A stretch of DNA of 9,089 bases from Bacillota bacterium (GTDB lineage: Bacteria > Bacillota > Clostridia > Lachnospirales > Lachnospiraceae), in the NCBI GenBank assembly GCA_023436765.1, contig JAEZHX010000180.1, positions 1 to 9,089 on the forward strand. Reading direction: 5' to 3'. The stretch's first letter is position 1. Each line of letters starts with the position of its first letter. The position numbers and the translations under genes are program-made. A model generated the notes under the pieces. That model was not told the DNA's origin, made no database searches, and worked only from the letters and a program-made list of their open reading frames with translations. This document shows, in pieces, positions 1 to 5,350 of the stretch.

Positions 1-74
1 TAGCGAAGGACGGATTTGAACCGCCGACACTGCGGGTATGAACCGCATGCTCTCGCCAACTGAGCTACTTCGCC
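1..74 (-). tRNA. tRNA-Met (anticodon CAU), elongator type
   Basis: On the minus strand this stretch folds into a full cloverleaf. The acceptor stem GGCGAAG pairs with CTTCGCT, with a G1-U72 wobble and A73 as discriminator. The D arm contains AGCTCAGTTGG, the anticodon stem is TGCGG/CCGCA, and the T arm loop is TTCAAAT. The seven-base loop TTCATAC puts CAT (plus-strand 38-40) at the anticodon. It lacks the C1-A72 mismatch and the three G-C anticodon-stem pairs of initiator tRNA, so it is elongator Met. A tRNA-Ile with a modified C34 cannot be excluded by anticodon alone, but the general look is that of Firmicute elongator tRNA-Met. The 3' CCA would lie outside the window, so its encoding cannot be judged. 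Confidence 0.93.
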
Positions 75-89
75 AAAGTGACGAATTTC

Positions 90-118
90 ATTATATCTGC
101 TTTCTTAAGGCTTGTCAA
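90..118 (-). promoter_or_regulatory. Consensus sigma-A promoter of the tRNA-Met gene
   Basis: On the minus strand there is TTGACA (113-118), a spacer of exactly 17 bases, then TATAAT (90-95). Both hexamers match the sigma-A consensus perfectly. The expected start point, near 83, is about 9 bases before the first base of the mature tRNA. The promoter starts 24 bases beyond the divIC stop codon, so the tRNA is transcribed independently of that operon. Confidence 0.9.
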
Positions 119-142
119 TGGTAAAATCATTCCTCTGATCAT

Positions 143-430
143 CTATTCCTCTTCTCGTTCAAAAAGTATCTCATAATCATATACAAGCCCCAGCTTCTCA
201 CGGGCAATTTCCTCGATATACTTTTTAGTCTGGACATAAGCCTCATAGTTCTTAATATTGGTTTTTCTGTCCTCCTCCTCTTTGATACGGGACTCCAGGT
301 TGGATTTCTGTACCGCCAAAGATTCCTTCTTCTCCTCAAGGCCTACTTTCCTGTAAGCAACGATTCCGCAGATGCTCAAAACGAAAAACGCTATTATTCC
401 GATGCCTGTCCTCTTTTTTCTTCTTCTCAT
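143..430 (-). CDS. divIC: Cell division protein DivIC / FtsB-like septum formation initiator
   Basis: A small bitopic membrane protein of the FtsB/DivIC family, which works with FtsL and DivIB (FtsQ) in the divisome. It has a basic cytoplasmic N-terminus (MRRRKKR), one membrane helix at about residues 9-26, then a charged coiled coil at about 31-60. It ends with the conserved family block YIEEIAREKLGLVYDYE at about 71-87. I chose the ATG at 430 (95 residues) because GGGG lies 7 bases before it. The frame is open up to a GTG at 454 that would add 8 residues, but no ribosome site precedes that codon. It is the last gene of the rqcP-yabP-yabQ-divIC run, as in Bacillus. Division genes are essential in vegetative cells, so it may have expression beyond the sporulation promoter; I saw no convincing separate promoter in the 56-base gap. 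Confidence 0.92.
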   Translation of the reverse strand: MRRRKKRTGIGIIAFFVLSICGIVAYRKVGLEEKKESLAVQKSNLESRIKEEEDRKTNIKNYEAYVQTKKYIEEIAREKLGLVYDYEILFEREEE

Positions 431-465
431 CTTACTGCCCCATCTCCCAAGCACGAAGAGTCGGC

Positions 466-486
466 AAGGACATCAAGACTGTCCTT
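466..486 (-). other. Stem-loop directly after yabQ, in the yabQ-divIC gap
   Basis: AAGGACA (466-472) and TGTCCTT (480-486) form a perfect 7-bp stem with a 7-base loop, touching the last base of the yabQ stop codon. On the minus strand it is followed by GCCGACTC and not by a T run, so it is not a standard intrinsic terminator. It could be an mRNA processing or stability element between the sporulation genes and divIC; that role is inference. Confidence 0.45.
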
Positions 487-1188
487 TTATCTCCCTGCCG
501 TCTTTCTATTCCCAATTGAGCCTGACCTATGAACTACAGGTCTTCGATATACTACATTTGACTGATTCCGATCTGTTGTACGGTTACGATCCAACGTGGA
601 TGGCTCATTCCCTGCCGTCCTTGTACCCTTCTTTTGCGCCCTGCTCTTCTTTTCGGCTTTCCTGCTCTTTTCTTCAGCCTTTTTCTCGGCCTTAAGATCC
701 AACCGCCGGGTCCGCTTTGCATTGTGCAATTCACGTTTCTTATTTAACGTTATTTTAACTGATTTCACAAATTTTTTCAATTGGAAATAAAACTTATCAT
801 ATGCCTTTTTTAGTTTTGACACAACAAACTTCAGCACTCTTTTTATAGTGCTTATCAGAATGTAAATAGGGCGCAATAATAGAAGGAAGGCTTTGGTCAT
901 CCATTTTACGAACAGCTCGCTGAAGATAAAATAATACAGGGTCATTCCTATTCCCATGCCCATGACGGAGAAGCCTCGGATCGTCCCGTTATTCATCGTA
1001 TATATCATAGCAAAGATGAATAAACTGGCGAGAACCCAGAAAACGATGTCCTCAATCGCCAGAACAAATGCATTATGAGGTATCAGTCTTCTGAAAATCC
1101 GCAGGATATCATAAGCTAGTATAATAAGCACGCCCCAGAGGATCGAAATCAGAAAGAATTGCAGTTCTACCGAAATTGCTTCATTCAT
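487..1188 (-). CDS. yabQ: Spore cortex biosynthesis protein YabQ, with long basic C-terminal tail
   Basis: An integral membrane protein needed for spore cortex formation in Bacillus, where it sits in the outer forespore membrane on the mother-cell side. Four hydrophobic segments are visible at about residues 9-29, 45-64, 70-92 and 98-115. The block SVELQFFLISILWGVLIILAYDILR at the N-terminus is typical of the family. From about residue 116 to the end (233) the protein is soluble and very rich in Lys and Arg, with a stretch of alternating Lys/Glu/Ala/Arg (165-190) likely to be a charged helix. The start ATG at 1188 has AGGAGG 5 bases upstream, and this ribosome site overlaps the yabP stop codon, pointing to coupled translation. 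The molecular activity of YabQ is not known to me. Confidence 0.92.
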   Translation of the reverse strand: MNEAISVELQFFLISILWGVLIILAYDILRIFRRLIPHNAFVLAIEDIVFWVLASLFIFAMIYTMNNGTIRGFSVMGMGIGMTLYYFIFSELFVKWMTKAFLLLLRPIYILISTIKRVLKFVVSKLKKAYDKFYFQLKKFVKSVKITLNKKRELHNAKRTRRLDLKAEKKAEEKSRKAEKKSRAQKKGTRTAGNEPSTLDRNRTTDRNQSNVVYRRPVVHRSGSIGNRKTAGR

Positions 1189-1197
1189 ACAGGCCTC

Positions 1198-1485
1198 CTA
1201 CTTGAAAAGCCTGCCAAATAAGGATTCTCCCGATTTACCATAGTTAGCATTATCCGAATAGGTCAAGCTGTCAATCCTTCCGTCAATATCAACCTCGCCT
1301 TTTTCTAAGGTCAGCCGGTTTACATGCAGCTCTTGCCCCCTGATCATCAGGACACCCTGTTCCGTCTGAAGGAGCACTTCTCCGGCATCAAAGGAGAGCA
1401 CGTCATTGACACCGGTTATCGCAGCTGATTTTCTTGCATTAATATTCAGCCTATGACCCTTCTGAATTTGTTGTCTTTCATCCAT
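1198..1485 (-). CDS. yabP: Sporulation protein YabP (YabP/YqfC family)
   Basis: A 95-residue protein of the YabP/YqfC family, required for spore cortex assembly in Bacillus. The sequence has the family hallmarks: an N-terminal HRLNINARKSAAITGV segment, then DVLSFDAGEVLLQTEQGVLMIRGQELHVNRLTLEKGEVDIDGRIDSLTYSD, predicted to be all beta strand. The conserved IRG and the GEVDIDGRID turn are clear. The length is normal for the family. The ATG at 1485 has GGAGG 7 bases upstream. It lies between rqcP and yabQ exactly as in Bacillus, is separated from yabQ by only 9 bases, and is preceded by a sigma-E-like promoter, consistent with mother-cell expression. Confidence 0.94.
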   Translation of the reverse strand: MDERQQIQKGHRLNINARKSAAITGVNDVLSFDAGEVLLQTEQGVLMIRGQELHVNRLTLEKGEVDIDGRIDSLTYSDNANYGKSGESLFGRLFK

Positions 1486-1549
1486 AAATAAGCCTCCTCT
1501 AATTATACTAAAAAGACCTGGCTGGTTTTAATCCAAGTTCTTCTTTTTA

Positions 1550-1578
1550 AGTATATGAGGAGACCTTTGACTTAATGA
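1550..1578 (-). promoter_or_regulatory. Candidate sigma-E promoter for yabP-yabQ
   Basis: On the minus strand, TCATTAA (1572-1578) is followed after 14 bases by CATATACT (1550-1557). The second box matches 7 of 8 positions of the Bacillus sigma-E -10 consensus CATACAHT; the -35 box matches about 4 of 7. It lies in the rqcP-yabP gap, leaving a leader of about 60 bases. Mother-cell sigma-E control of yabP and yabQ is what is known in Bacillus. The match itself is by eye, so confidence is moderate. Confidence 0.5.
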
Positions 1579-1583
1579 CGGAT

Positions 1584-1823
1584 TTAGAGATACTTAATAA
1601 GCTCCTTCGCCTCGTCCTTCCTGACAGTTTCCTGAACATCCAACACCTCTACCTTAACTGCCTTCGTACCGAAGCCTATCTCAATTATGTCACCCTCCTT
1701 CACAGTGGAAGAGGCTTTGGCGGGCTTTCCGTTTATCATAACTCTTCCTGCATCACATGCCTCATTTGCGACAGTTCTGCGTTTAATCAGTCTGGATACC
1801 TTTAAAAATTTATCAAGTCTCAT
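1584..1823 (-). CDS. rqcP: S4-domain ribosome quality-control factor RqcP (YabO/HslR family)
   Basis: A 79-residue, single S4-domain RNA-binding protein. In Bacillus the YabO/RqcP protein binds obstructed 50S subunits and supports RqcH in adding alanine tails to stalled nascent chains; the E. coli relative is Hsp15. The S4 fold is visible as MRLDKFLKVSRLIKRRTVANEACDAGRVMINGKPAKASSTVKEGDIIEI (residues 1-49), with the conserved RLDKFL, basic R/K patch, G-V-INGKPAKAS and VKEGD elements. The start ATG has GGAGG 6 bases upstream. It opens the rqcP-yabP-yabQ-divIC run. I found no good promoter in the 90 bases between it and the HU terminator: a TTGTAC (1886-1891) with a poor -10 is the best seen. 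Expression could come from a weak or alternative-sigma promoter or from read-through. Confidence 0.93.
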   Translation of the reverse strand: MRLDKFLKVSRLIKRRTVANEACDAGRVMINGKPAKASSTVKEGDIIEIGFGTKAVKVEVLDVQETVRKDEAKELIKYL

Positions 1824-1906
1824 ATATAACCTCCATAAAATAAAGCGTGTTCCAATTAGCTTTACACCCTAGAACTCAGGCGTCTGTACAAACTATTTTT
1901 GAAGAA

Positions 1907-1966
1907 CGTTAAAAGGCTGTTTTAAAAACCCTACACCCCATGGAGATTCGGAATTTAAAACAGCCT
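1907..1966 (-). terminator. Intrinsic terminator after hup
   Basis: A perfect 13-bp inverted repeat, AGGCTGTTTTAAA (1914-1926) and its complement (1954-1966), encloses a loop of 27 bases. On the minus strand the stem is followed by TTTTAACGTT. It lies 20 bases past the hup stop codon and would separate mazG-hup from rqcP. The short T run and large loop make it less than ideal, so some read-through is possible. Confidence 0.75.
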
Positions 1967-1985
1967 CTTTTGTTTTAAATAACAA

Positions 1986-2261
1986 CTATGCGTTAATAAC
2001 GTCCTTTAAAGCCTTACCTGCTTTGAACTTAGGTGCTTTAGAAGCAGCGATTGTCATGGGAGCGTTTGTTAAAGGATTTCTTCCTGTTCTAGCGGGTCTC
2101 TCAGCAACTTCGAATGTACCGAAGCCAACTAACTGAACCTTTTCACCCTTGGTTAATTCCTCTGTAACCACATCGATAAAAGCCTTTAAAGCCTTCTCAG
2201 AATCCTTCTTAGAAAAATCTGTTTTCTCTGCAATAGCTGCAACTAATTCTGCTTTGTTCAT
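1986..2261 (-). CDS. hup: DNA-binding protein HU (nucleoid-associated)
   Basis: A 91-residue histone-like HU protein that binds DNA as a dimer and bends it, compacting the nucleoid. The sequence starts MNKAELVAAIAEKTDFSKKD and carries the dimer core (AEKALKAFIDVVTEEL-like helix), the GFGTF turn (46-50), the beta-arm with R-P-A-R-T-G-R-N-P (55-63) including the intercalating proline, and the C-terminal helix KAGKALKDVIN. All diagnostic positions are intact and the length is standard. The same frame stays open upstream to 2402, overlapping the end of mazG, but the true start is the ATG at 2261: it has GGAGG 8 bases upstream and begins the canonical HU sequence. It probably shares the mazG promoter. 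Confidence 0.97.
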   Translation of the reverse strand: MNKAELVAAIAEKTDFSKKDSEKALKAFIDVVTEELTKGEKVQLVGFGTFEVAERPARTGRNPLTNAPMTIAASKAPKFKAGKALKDVINA

Positions 2262-2313
2262 GGATTTCTCCTCCTCTAAAGTGATAGTTATATTTTTGTA
2301 AATAATCTTACGA

Positions 2314-3084
2314 TTATTCCTTGTCCCTCCACAAAGCATCCTGCTCAGTCGAGGAAATATCGCATAGACTTCTGCCTTGTCTATCGGCCAGAGCAAACAC
2401 ATCTATAACTTTATTTATAAACTTATTAGTAGCATTTGTCAAGGAATATTCTGCATTTAATTGTAAAATGAGCGATAAACTTATCATAGAAAACAGTAGT
2501 TCTCCAAAATTTTCACTAATACGGATATCTTCCCCATCATCGATACTCTTTTGCAGCTTTTTAAGGCCTTGCGACAGCGAATTCATAGTACTTTCAAGCT
2601 CTGGTGCAGGTATTCCGGCTCTCATTGTTTTTTTCAAAACCTTCTGAGTTCTAAGGATTGCCGGAAATGCTTTCGGTATACTTAAGAGCTCCTCAGAAGG
2701 ACTCTTCTCAGCCTTCTCCTTCTCCTTGATCTTATCCCAGTTAATAATAACATCCTCAGAATTATTCACGGCAACATCTCCAAACACATGGGGGTGTCTG
2801 CGAACCATCTTCTCGCTTTCCCTGTCAACCACGTCGTCAATCGTGAACTCTCCCTTCTCCTCCGCTATGACACTATGAAGTGCAACCTGCAGCATTAGAT
2901 CCCCGAGTTCTTCACACAGGTTATCCATATCTCCCCGATCGATTGCTTCAATCGTTTCGTAACTCTCCTCCATCAGGCAGGGTTTCAAGCTTGAGTGAGT
3001 CTGTTCCCGATCCCAGGGACAGCCCTCCTCGCTCCGCAATTTTCTAATAATGTCCATAAACTCAGTAAAACTGTAACCTGGCAT
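2314..3084 (-). CDS. mazG: MazG nucleoside triphosphate pyrophosphohydrolase
   Basis: A house-cleaning enzyme that hydrolyses (d)NTPs, including aberrant ones, to NMP and pyrophosphate. The 256-residue protein has the two-domain E. coli-like layout. The N-terminal repeat (about 5-120) shows LRSEEGCPWDREQTH, the metal-binding E39-E40-x-x-E43 and E59-x-x-D62 motif, and the RRHPHVFGD block (95-103). The C-terminal repeat (about 135-245) is recognisable from PAILRTQKVLKKT and NATNKFINKV, but its metal motif looks degraded: ENFGELLF stands where relatives usually have EE-x-GDLLF, and no EExxE precedes it. Unlike the Bacillus homologue YabN there is no N-terminal tetrapyrrole-methylase domain. The start ATG has a GGGGGA ribosome site. 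Its place after spoVT matches Bacillus gene order. Confidence 0.94.
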   Translation of the reverse strand: MPGYSFTEFMDIIRKLRSEEGCPWDREQTHSSLKPCLMEESYETIEAIDRGDMDNLCEELGDLMLQVALHSVIAEEKGEFTIDDVVDRESEKMVRRHPHVFGDVAVNNSEDVIINWDKIKEKEKAEKSPSEELLSIPKAFPAILRTQKVLKKTMRAGIPAPELESTMNSLSQGLKKLQKSIDDGEDIRISENFGELLFSMISLSLILQLNAEYSLTNATNKFINKVIDVFALADRQGRSLCDISSTEQDALWRDKE

Positions 3085-3119
3085 ATTTTATCCCCCTTTA
3101 CCCTTTGAATCCTTACCAC

Positions 3120-3148
3120 ATTATAACAATTCGGTCCATGTAGTTCAA
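3120..3148 (-). promoter_or_regulatory. Sigma-A promoter with extended -10 for mazG-hup
   Basis: On the minus strand TTGAAC (3143-3148) is followed by a 17-base spacer and a perfect TATAAT (3120-3125), preceded by TGT so that the extended -10 motif TGnTATAAT is complete. The predicted start near 3113 gives a leader of about 30 bases before the mazG ATG. It lies just after the spoVT terminator, so mazG-hup is its own unit. Confidence 0.85.
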
Positions 3149-3159
3149 GCATAATCCTA

Positions 3160-3208
3160 AAGAACAAAAAGAGAGTGTTGCAAGGAATAGTCCTTTAACA
3201 ACACTCTC
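3160..3208 (-). terminator. Intrinsic terminator of spoVT
   Basis: A 10-bp perfect stem, GAGAGTGTTG (3171-3180) with CAACACTCTC (3199-3208), encloses a second 5-bp stem AAGGA/TCCTT (3182-3186, 3191-3195) with an ATAG loop. On the minus strand it is followed by TTTTTGTTCTTT. This is a strong rho-independent terminator 46 bases after the spoVT stop codon. Confidence 0.92.
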
Positions 3209-3254
3209 CTTTATGACTGGAATCTCACTGTTGATTCATATTGCCTAATTGCAG

Positions 3255-3800
3255 CTATTGTTCCATTTGCCTTCCCAGAAATGCTGCTGCTGTACTTGCC
3301 AGCTTTGTTTCCATTTCTCCGAACTTTACTTTGGCGTCCTTCGTCAGGATGATAACAGCTCCAATCGCATCTCCCTCACTGATAATCGGGTAAATCACCT
3401 GATAAGTGAATTCATCATCCTCGTTCGTTATTTTGATGTAATTCTTATCTTCTTTTCCTGCTACAACGCTTTCTCTTTCATTAATGACCTCCTCGAGCTC
3501 GTGGCTGATGCTCTTAGTGAGAAGATCTTTTTTCGTAGGCCCGGAGGCGGCGATAAACATGTCCTTATCGGTAATTGCTACGATATGACCGGTAGTCTGG
3601 TTCAGAGAATCAGCATACTGCTTCGCAAATTGTCCCAGCTCTCCGATCGGAGAATACTTCTTAAGGATGATTTCGCCCTCTCTGTCCGTAAAAATTTCCA
3701 GAGGGTCACCCTCACGAATTCTTAATGTACGCCTTATTTCCTTCGGGACAACTACTCGACCAAGATCATCTATTCTTCTTACAATACCGGTTGCTTTCAT
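3255..3800 (-). CDS. spoVT: Stage V sporulation transcriptional regulator SpoVT
   Basis: A DNA-binding regulator of late forespore (sigma-G) genes. Residues 1-50 form an AbrB/MazE-type swapped-hairpin DNA-binding domain: MKATGIVRRIDDLGRVVVPKEIRRTLRIREGDPLEIFTDREGEIILKKY. Residues about 55-181 form a GAF-like domain, thought to be a ligand-sensing and tetramerisation module, containing GHIVAITDKDMFIAASGP and EGDAIGAVIILTKD. The length is that of Bacillus SpoVT (about 178). The start ATG has GGAGG 9 bases upstream. The gene lies alone between a sigma-G/F-like promoter and a strong terminator, and directly upstream of mazG as in Bacillus. A palindrome over its -35 box suggests a regulator, possibly SpoVT itself, acting at this promoter; that is inference. 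Confidence 0.96.
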   Translation of the reverse strand: MKATGIVRRIDDLGRVVVPKEIRRTLRIREGDPLEIFTDREGEIILKKYSPIGELGQFAKQYADSLNQTTGHIVAITDKDMFIAASGPTKKDLLTKSISHELEEVINERESVVAGKEDKNYIKITNEDDEFTYQVIYPIISEGDAIGAVIILTKDAKVKFGEMETKLASTAAAFLGRQMEQ

Positions 3801-3826
3801 AAATCATTTCCTCCATTTGCGTTTAA

Positions 3827-3856
3827 AATTATGCAGTTAATTAGTACAATCTATTA
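3827..3856 (-). promoter_or_regulatory. Candidate sigma-G/sigma-F promoter of spoVT
   Basis: On the minus strand TAATA (3852-3856) is followed after 18 bases by CATAATT (3827-3833). Against the forespore consensus (-35 GMATR, -10 CATNMTA) this matches 4 of 5 and 6 of 7 positions. The leader would be about 20 bases, leaving the ribosome site just inside the transcript. Sigma-G control of spoVT is known in Bacillus; here the assignment rests on the motif and position only. Confidence 0.5.
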
Positions 3857-3870
3857 TCTGATAATATTGT
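3846..3870. promoter_or_regulatory. Inverted repeat over the spoVT -35 region (possible operator)
   Basis: TATTATC-T-GATAATA (3852-3866) is a perfect 7-bp palindrome around one central base. Outside it, ACAA (3846-3849) and TTGT (3867-3870) extend the symmetry with a two-base asymmetry (TC) on one side. It covers the putative -35 box. The region is AT-rich, so chance symmetry is possible. Confidence 0.4.
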
Positions 3871-4057
3871 TTGTAAAATGGGAAACTTTATACATTTGTT
3901 TCTTATATTTTATTTCCATTTAAAATCAGTGGATTATGAAGAATCTCCGGTATCGGACCTTATATATCACATGTGTAAATATATCGAATGGCTGATTACT
4001 CCGAAGTAGTTAGGAATCACAGAATACCCCAATTCAGCCGATTGTATTTTTTACAAT
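3871..4057. other. Non-coding stretch between natB terminator and spoVT promoter region
   Basis: There is no plausible gene in the roughly 330 bases between natB and spoVT. Besides the terminator and spoVT control elements it holds an imperfect inverted repeat, CGAATGGCTGA (about 3985-3995) with TCAGCCGATTG (about 4034-4044), enclosing a small TACT/AGTA hairpin. It also holds a short ATTGTA/TACAAT stem (4041-4057). Neither is followed by a T run on the minus strand. I assign no function. Confidence 0.35.
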
Positions 4058-4102
4058 AAAAATATCCGGGGAGCCAACCATCATTCGGCCGGCTTCCCGG
4101 AT
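4058..4102 (-). terminator. Intrinsic terminator of the natAB operon
   Basis: ATCCGGGGAGCC (4064-4075) and GGCTTCCCGGAT (4091-4102) form a 12-position stem with a single imperfect position around a 15-base loop. On the minus strand the stem is followed by ATTTTTATTG. It starts 29 bases after the natB stop codon. Confidence 0.85.
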
Positions 4103-4130
4103 GTCTTGCGATAATCAATCACCTATGCTA

Positions 4131-5348
4131 TTAAGCGTTAAACATAACCTTCTCACTGTTAAAGGCCTTGGTAATGAGGGCTGTTACTACGAGTGCTAAC
4201 AACGCTAAAGATCCAATGGTAACACCATACTGCGTCATCGTCAGTTCACCCATGAACAGGTTCTGGATGCTTACCGCACTATTATAGACCGGGATTGCGT
4301 AATATTCGATTCTCTTATCCATGTTACCCGAAAACATCGTCAAGATACTTCCCAGCATCACCAGGATCATTAACGGCATGACATAGGTACCTGCCTCCTT
4401 CGCTGTTCTTGCATAGACCGCTACCAGAGAGACCAAGGAAACGAAGAGATAAACAAGGACCATAAGGATGCTTAGTAACTGCAGCATCTCAACCGGAGTA
4501 AAGTTTAGCTTATTGATGTCTCCCATCTGACCTCCTGCCATATTCTTTAAGCCCACCATTACGGATACGGTATAGATCACTGCAGAAATACTGGTGAGGA
4601 TCGCCAGGGATAACAGCTTTCCAAATACGATCTCGCTTCTTCGTATTGGCGATAACAGCATGCTGGATAGGGTACCCCGCTCCTTCTCCCCCGTAATTGC
4701 ATCAATTCCGAGTCCCATCGCTCCCTGGAACATCATGATATTAATTAAGAACGGCAGCAGCATGGAGAAGCCCTTCCCACTTGCCTTCTCCTCATTGACG
4801 ATAACAGAGGTGGAAGGGTCCTTATCAATATAAAACACCTGCAGCTGCTCTATATTGCCCAGGCGCTCTGCCAGCAGAGACTGTTGGAAGGCGTTTAATA
4901 CTTTGTTGACAAAGTTATTTCGTGCAGCGTTGGAATAATCCTCCGCAGTATTGTAATAAGTCTTTACTTCCGGAATAGTATCGCCGGAATTGGTGTAATT
5001 ATGGATGGTACTTAGGAACCCTTCATCAAATACTACCAGAAGTTCAACGTCTCCGTTCAGTATACTGTTCTTAACTGCATCAATTTTCTCGGAGGCCTTA
5101 AGATATGTAATCTCCGCTTTAAAATCAACGCTTTCCATGAATTGCCCCAGATTCTCGGGAGCATTCTGAATATAAACTTTGGGAATGTGTTCATCAATGT
5201 TGCTCTCAAAGCTCTGCATCATATTTCCCATTAAAGTGTACATAACCATAATCAGGATACCGGGGAGGAGAAATAAACTGAAAATCAGCTTTTTATCCGT
5301 AAATACTCTGGTCAGTTCCTTCATTATAATATTTTTTGTTCCGTTCAT
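4131..5348 (-). CDS. natB: ABC-2 type exporter permease, NatB-like
   Basis: The membrane subunit of an ABC exporter of the ABC-2/NatB type; in Bacillus NatAB exports sodium ions. The 405-residue protein has one N-terminal membrane helix (about 21-41), a large extracytoplasmic domain (about 42-192), then five or six further helices (about 195-216, 243-267, 288-312, 322-340, 375-395). The cytoplasmic coupling segment TGEKERGTLSSMLLSPIRRSEIVFGK (219-244), conserved in this family, is present. The start ATG lies 2 bases after the natA stop, and its ribosome site (GGAGGAGG) is inside the last natA codons, so the two are translationally coupled. The substrate cannot be read from sequence: sodium is the family precedent, but drugs or peptides are possible. 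Confidence 0.85.
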   Translation of the reverse strand: MNGTKNIIMKELTRVFTDKKLIFSLFLLPGILIMVMYTLMGNMMQSFESNIDEHIPKVYIQNAPENLGQFMESVDFKAEITYLKASEKIDAVKNSILNGDVELLVVFDEGFLSTIHNYTNSGDTIPEVKTYYNTAEDYSNAARNNFVNKVLNAFQQSLLAERLGNIEQLQVFYIDKDPSTSVIVNEEKASGKGFSMLLPFLINIMMFQGAMGLGIDAITGEKERGTLSSMLLSPIRRSEIVFGKLLSLAILTSISAVIYTVSVMVGLKNMAGGQMGDINKLNFTPVEMLQLLSILMVLVYLFVSLVSLVAVYARTAKEAGTYVMPLMILVMLGSILTMFSGNMDKRIEYYAIPVYNSAVSIQNLFMGELTMTQYGVTIGSLALLALVVTALITKAFNSEKVMFNA

Positions 5349-5350
5349 GG

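Noticed and set aside
431..454. Upstream GTG start for divIC adding 8 residues
   Set aside because: There is no ribosome site before the GTG, while the ATG at 430 has GGGG at good spacing.
372..695. Plus-strand open frame of 107 codons
   Set aside because: Antisense to divIC and the yabQ tail; low-complexity Ser/Leu/Pro/Phe composition mirrors the Lys/Arg/Glu codons of the real genes.
1502..1507. TATAAT just before yabP as a sigma-A promoter
   Set aside because: The nearest TTG-type -35 (TTGGAT) would leave a 23-base spacer, and transcription would begin within or past the ribosome site.
2262..2402. N-terminal extension of the HU reading frame overlapping mazG
   Set aside because: Canonical HU starts at MNKAEL with a strong ribosome site at 2261; the extension has no homology to HU and overlaps the mazG coding end.
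3249..3725. Plus-strand open frame of 158 codons
   Set aside because: It is the antisense shadow of spoVT, with no ribosome site and cysteine-rich, family-less sequence.
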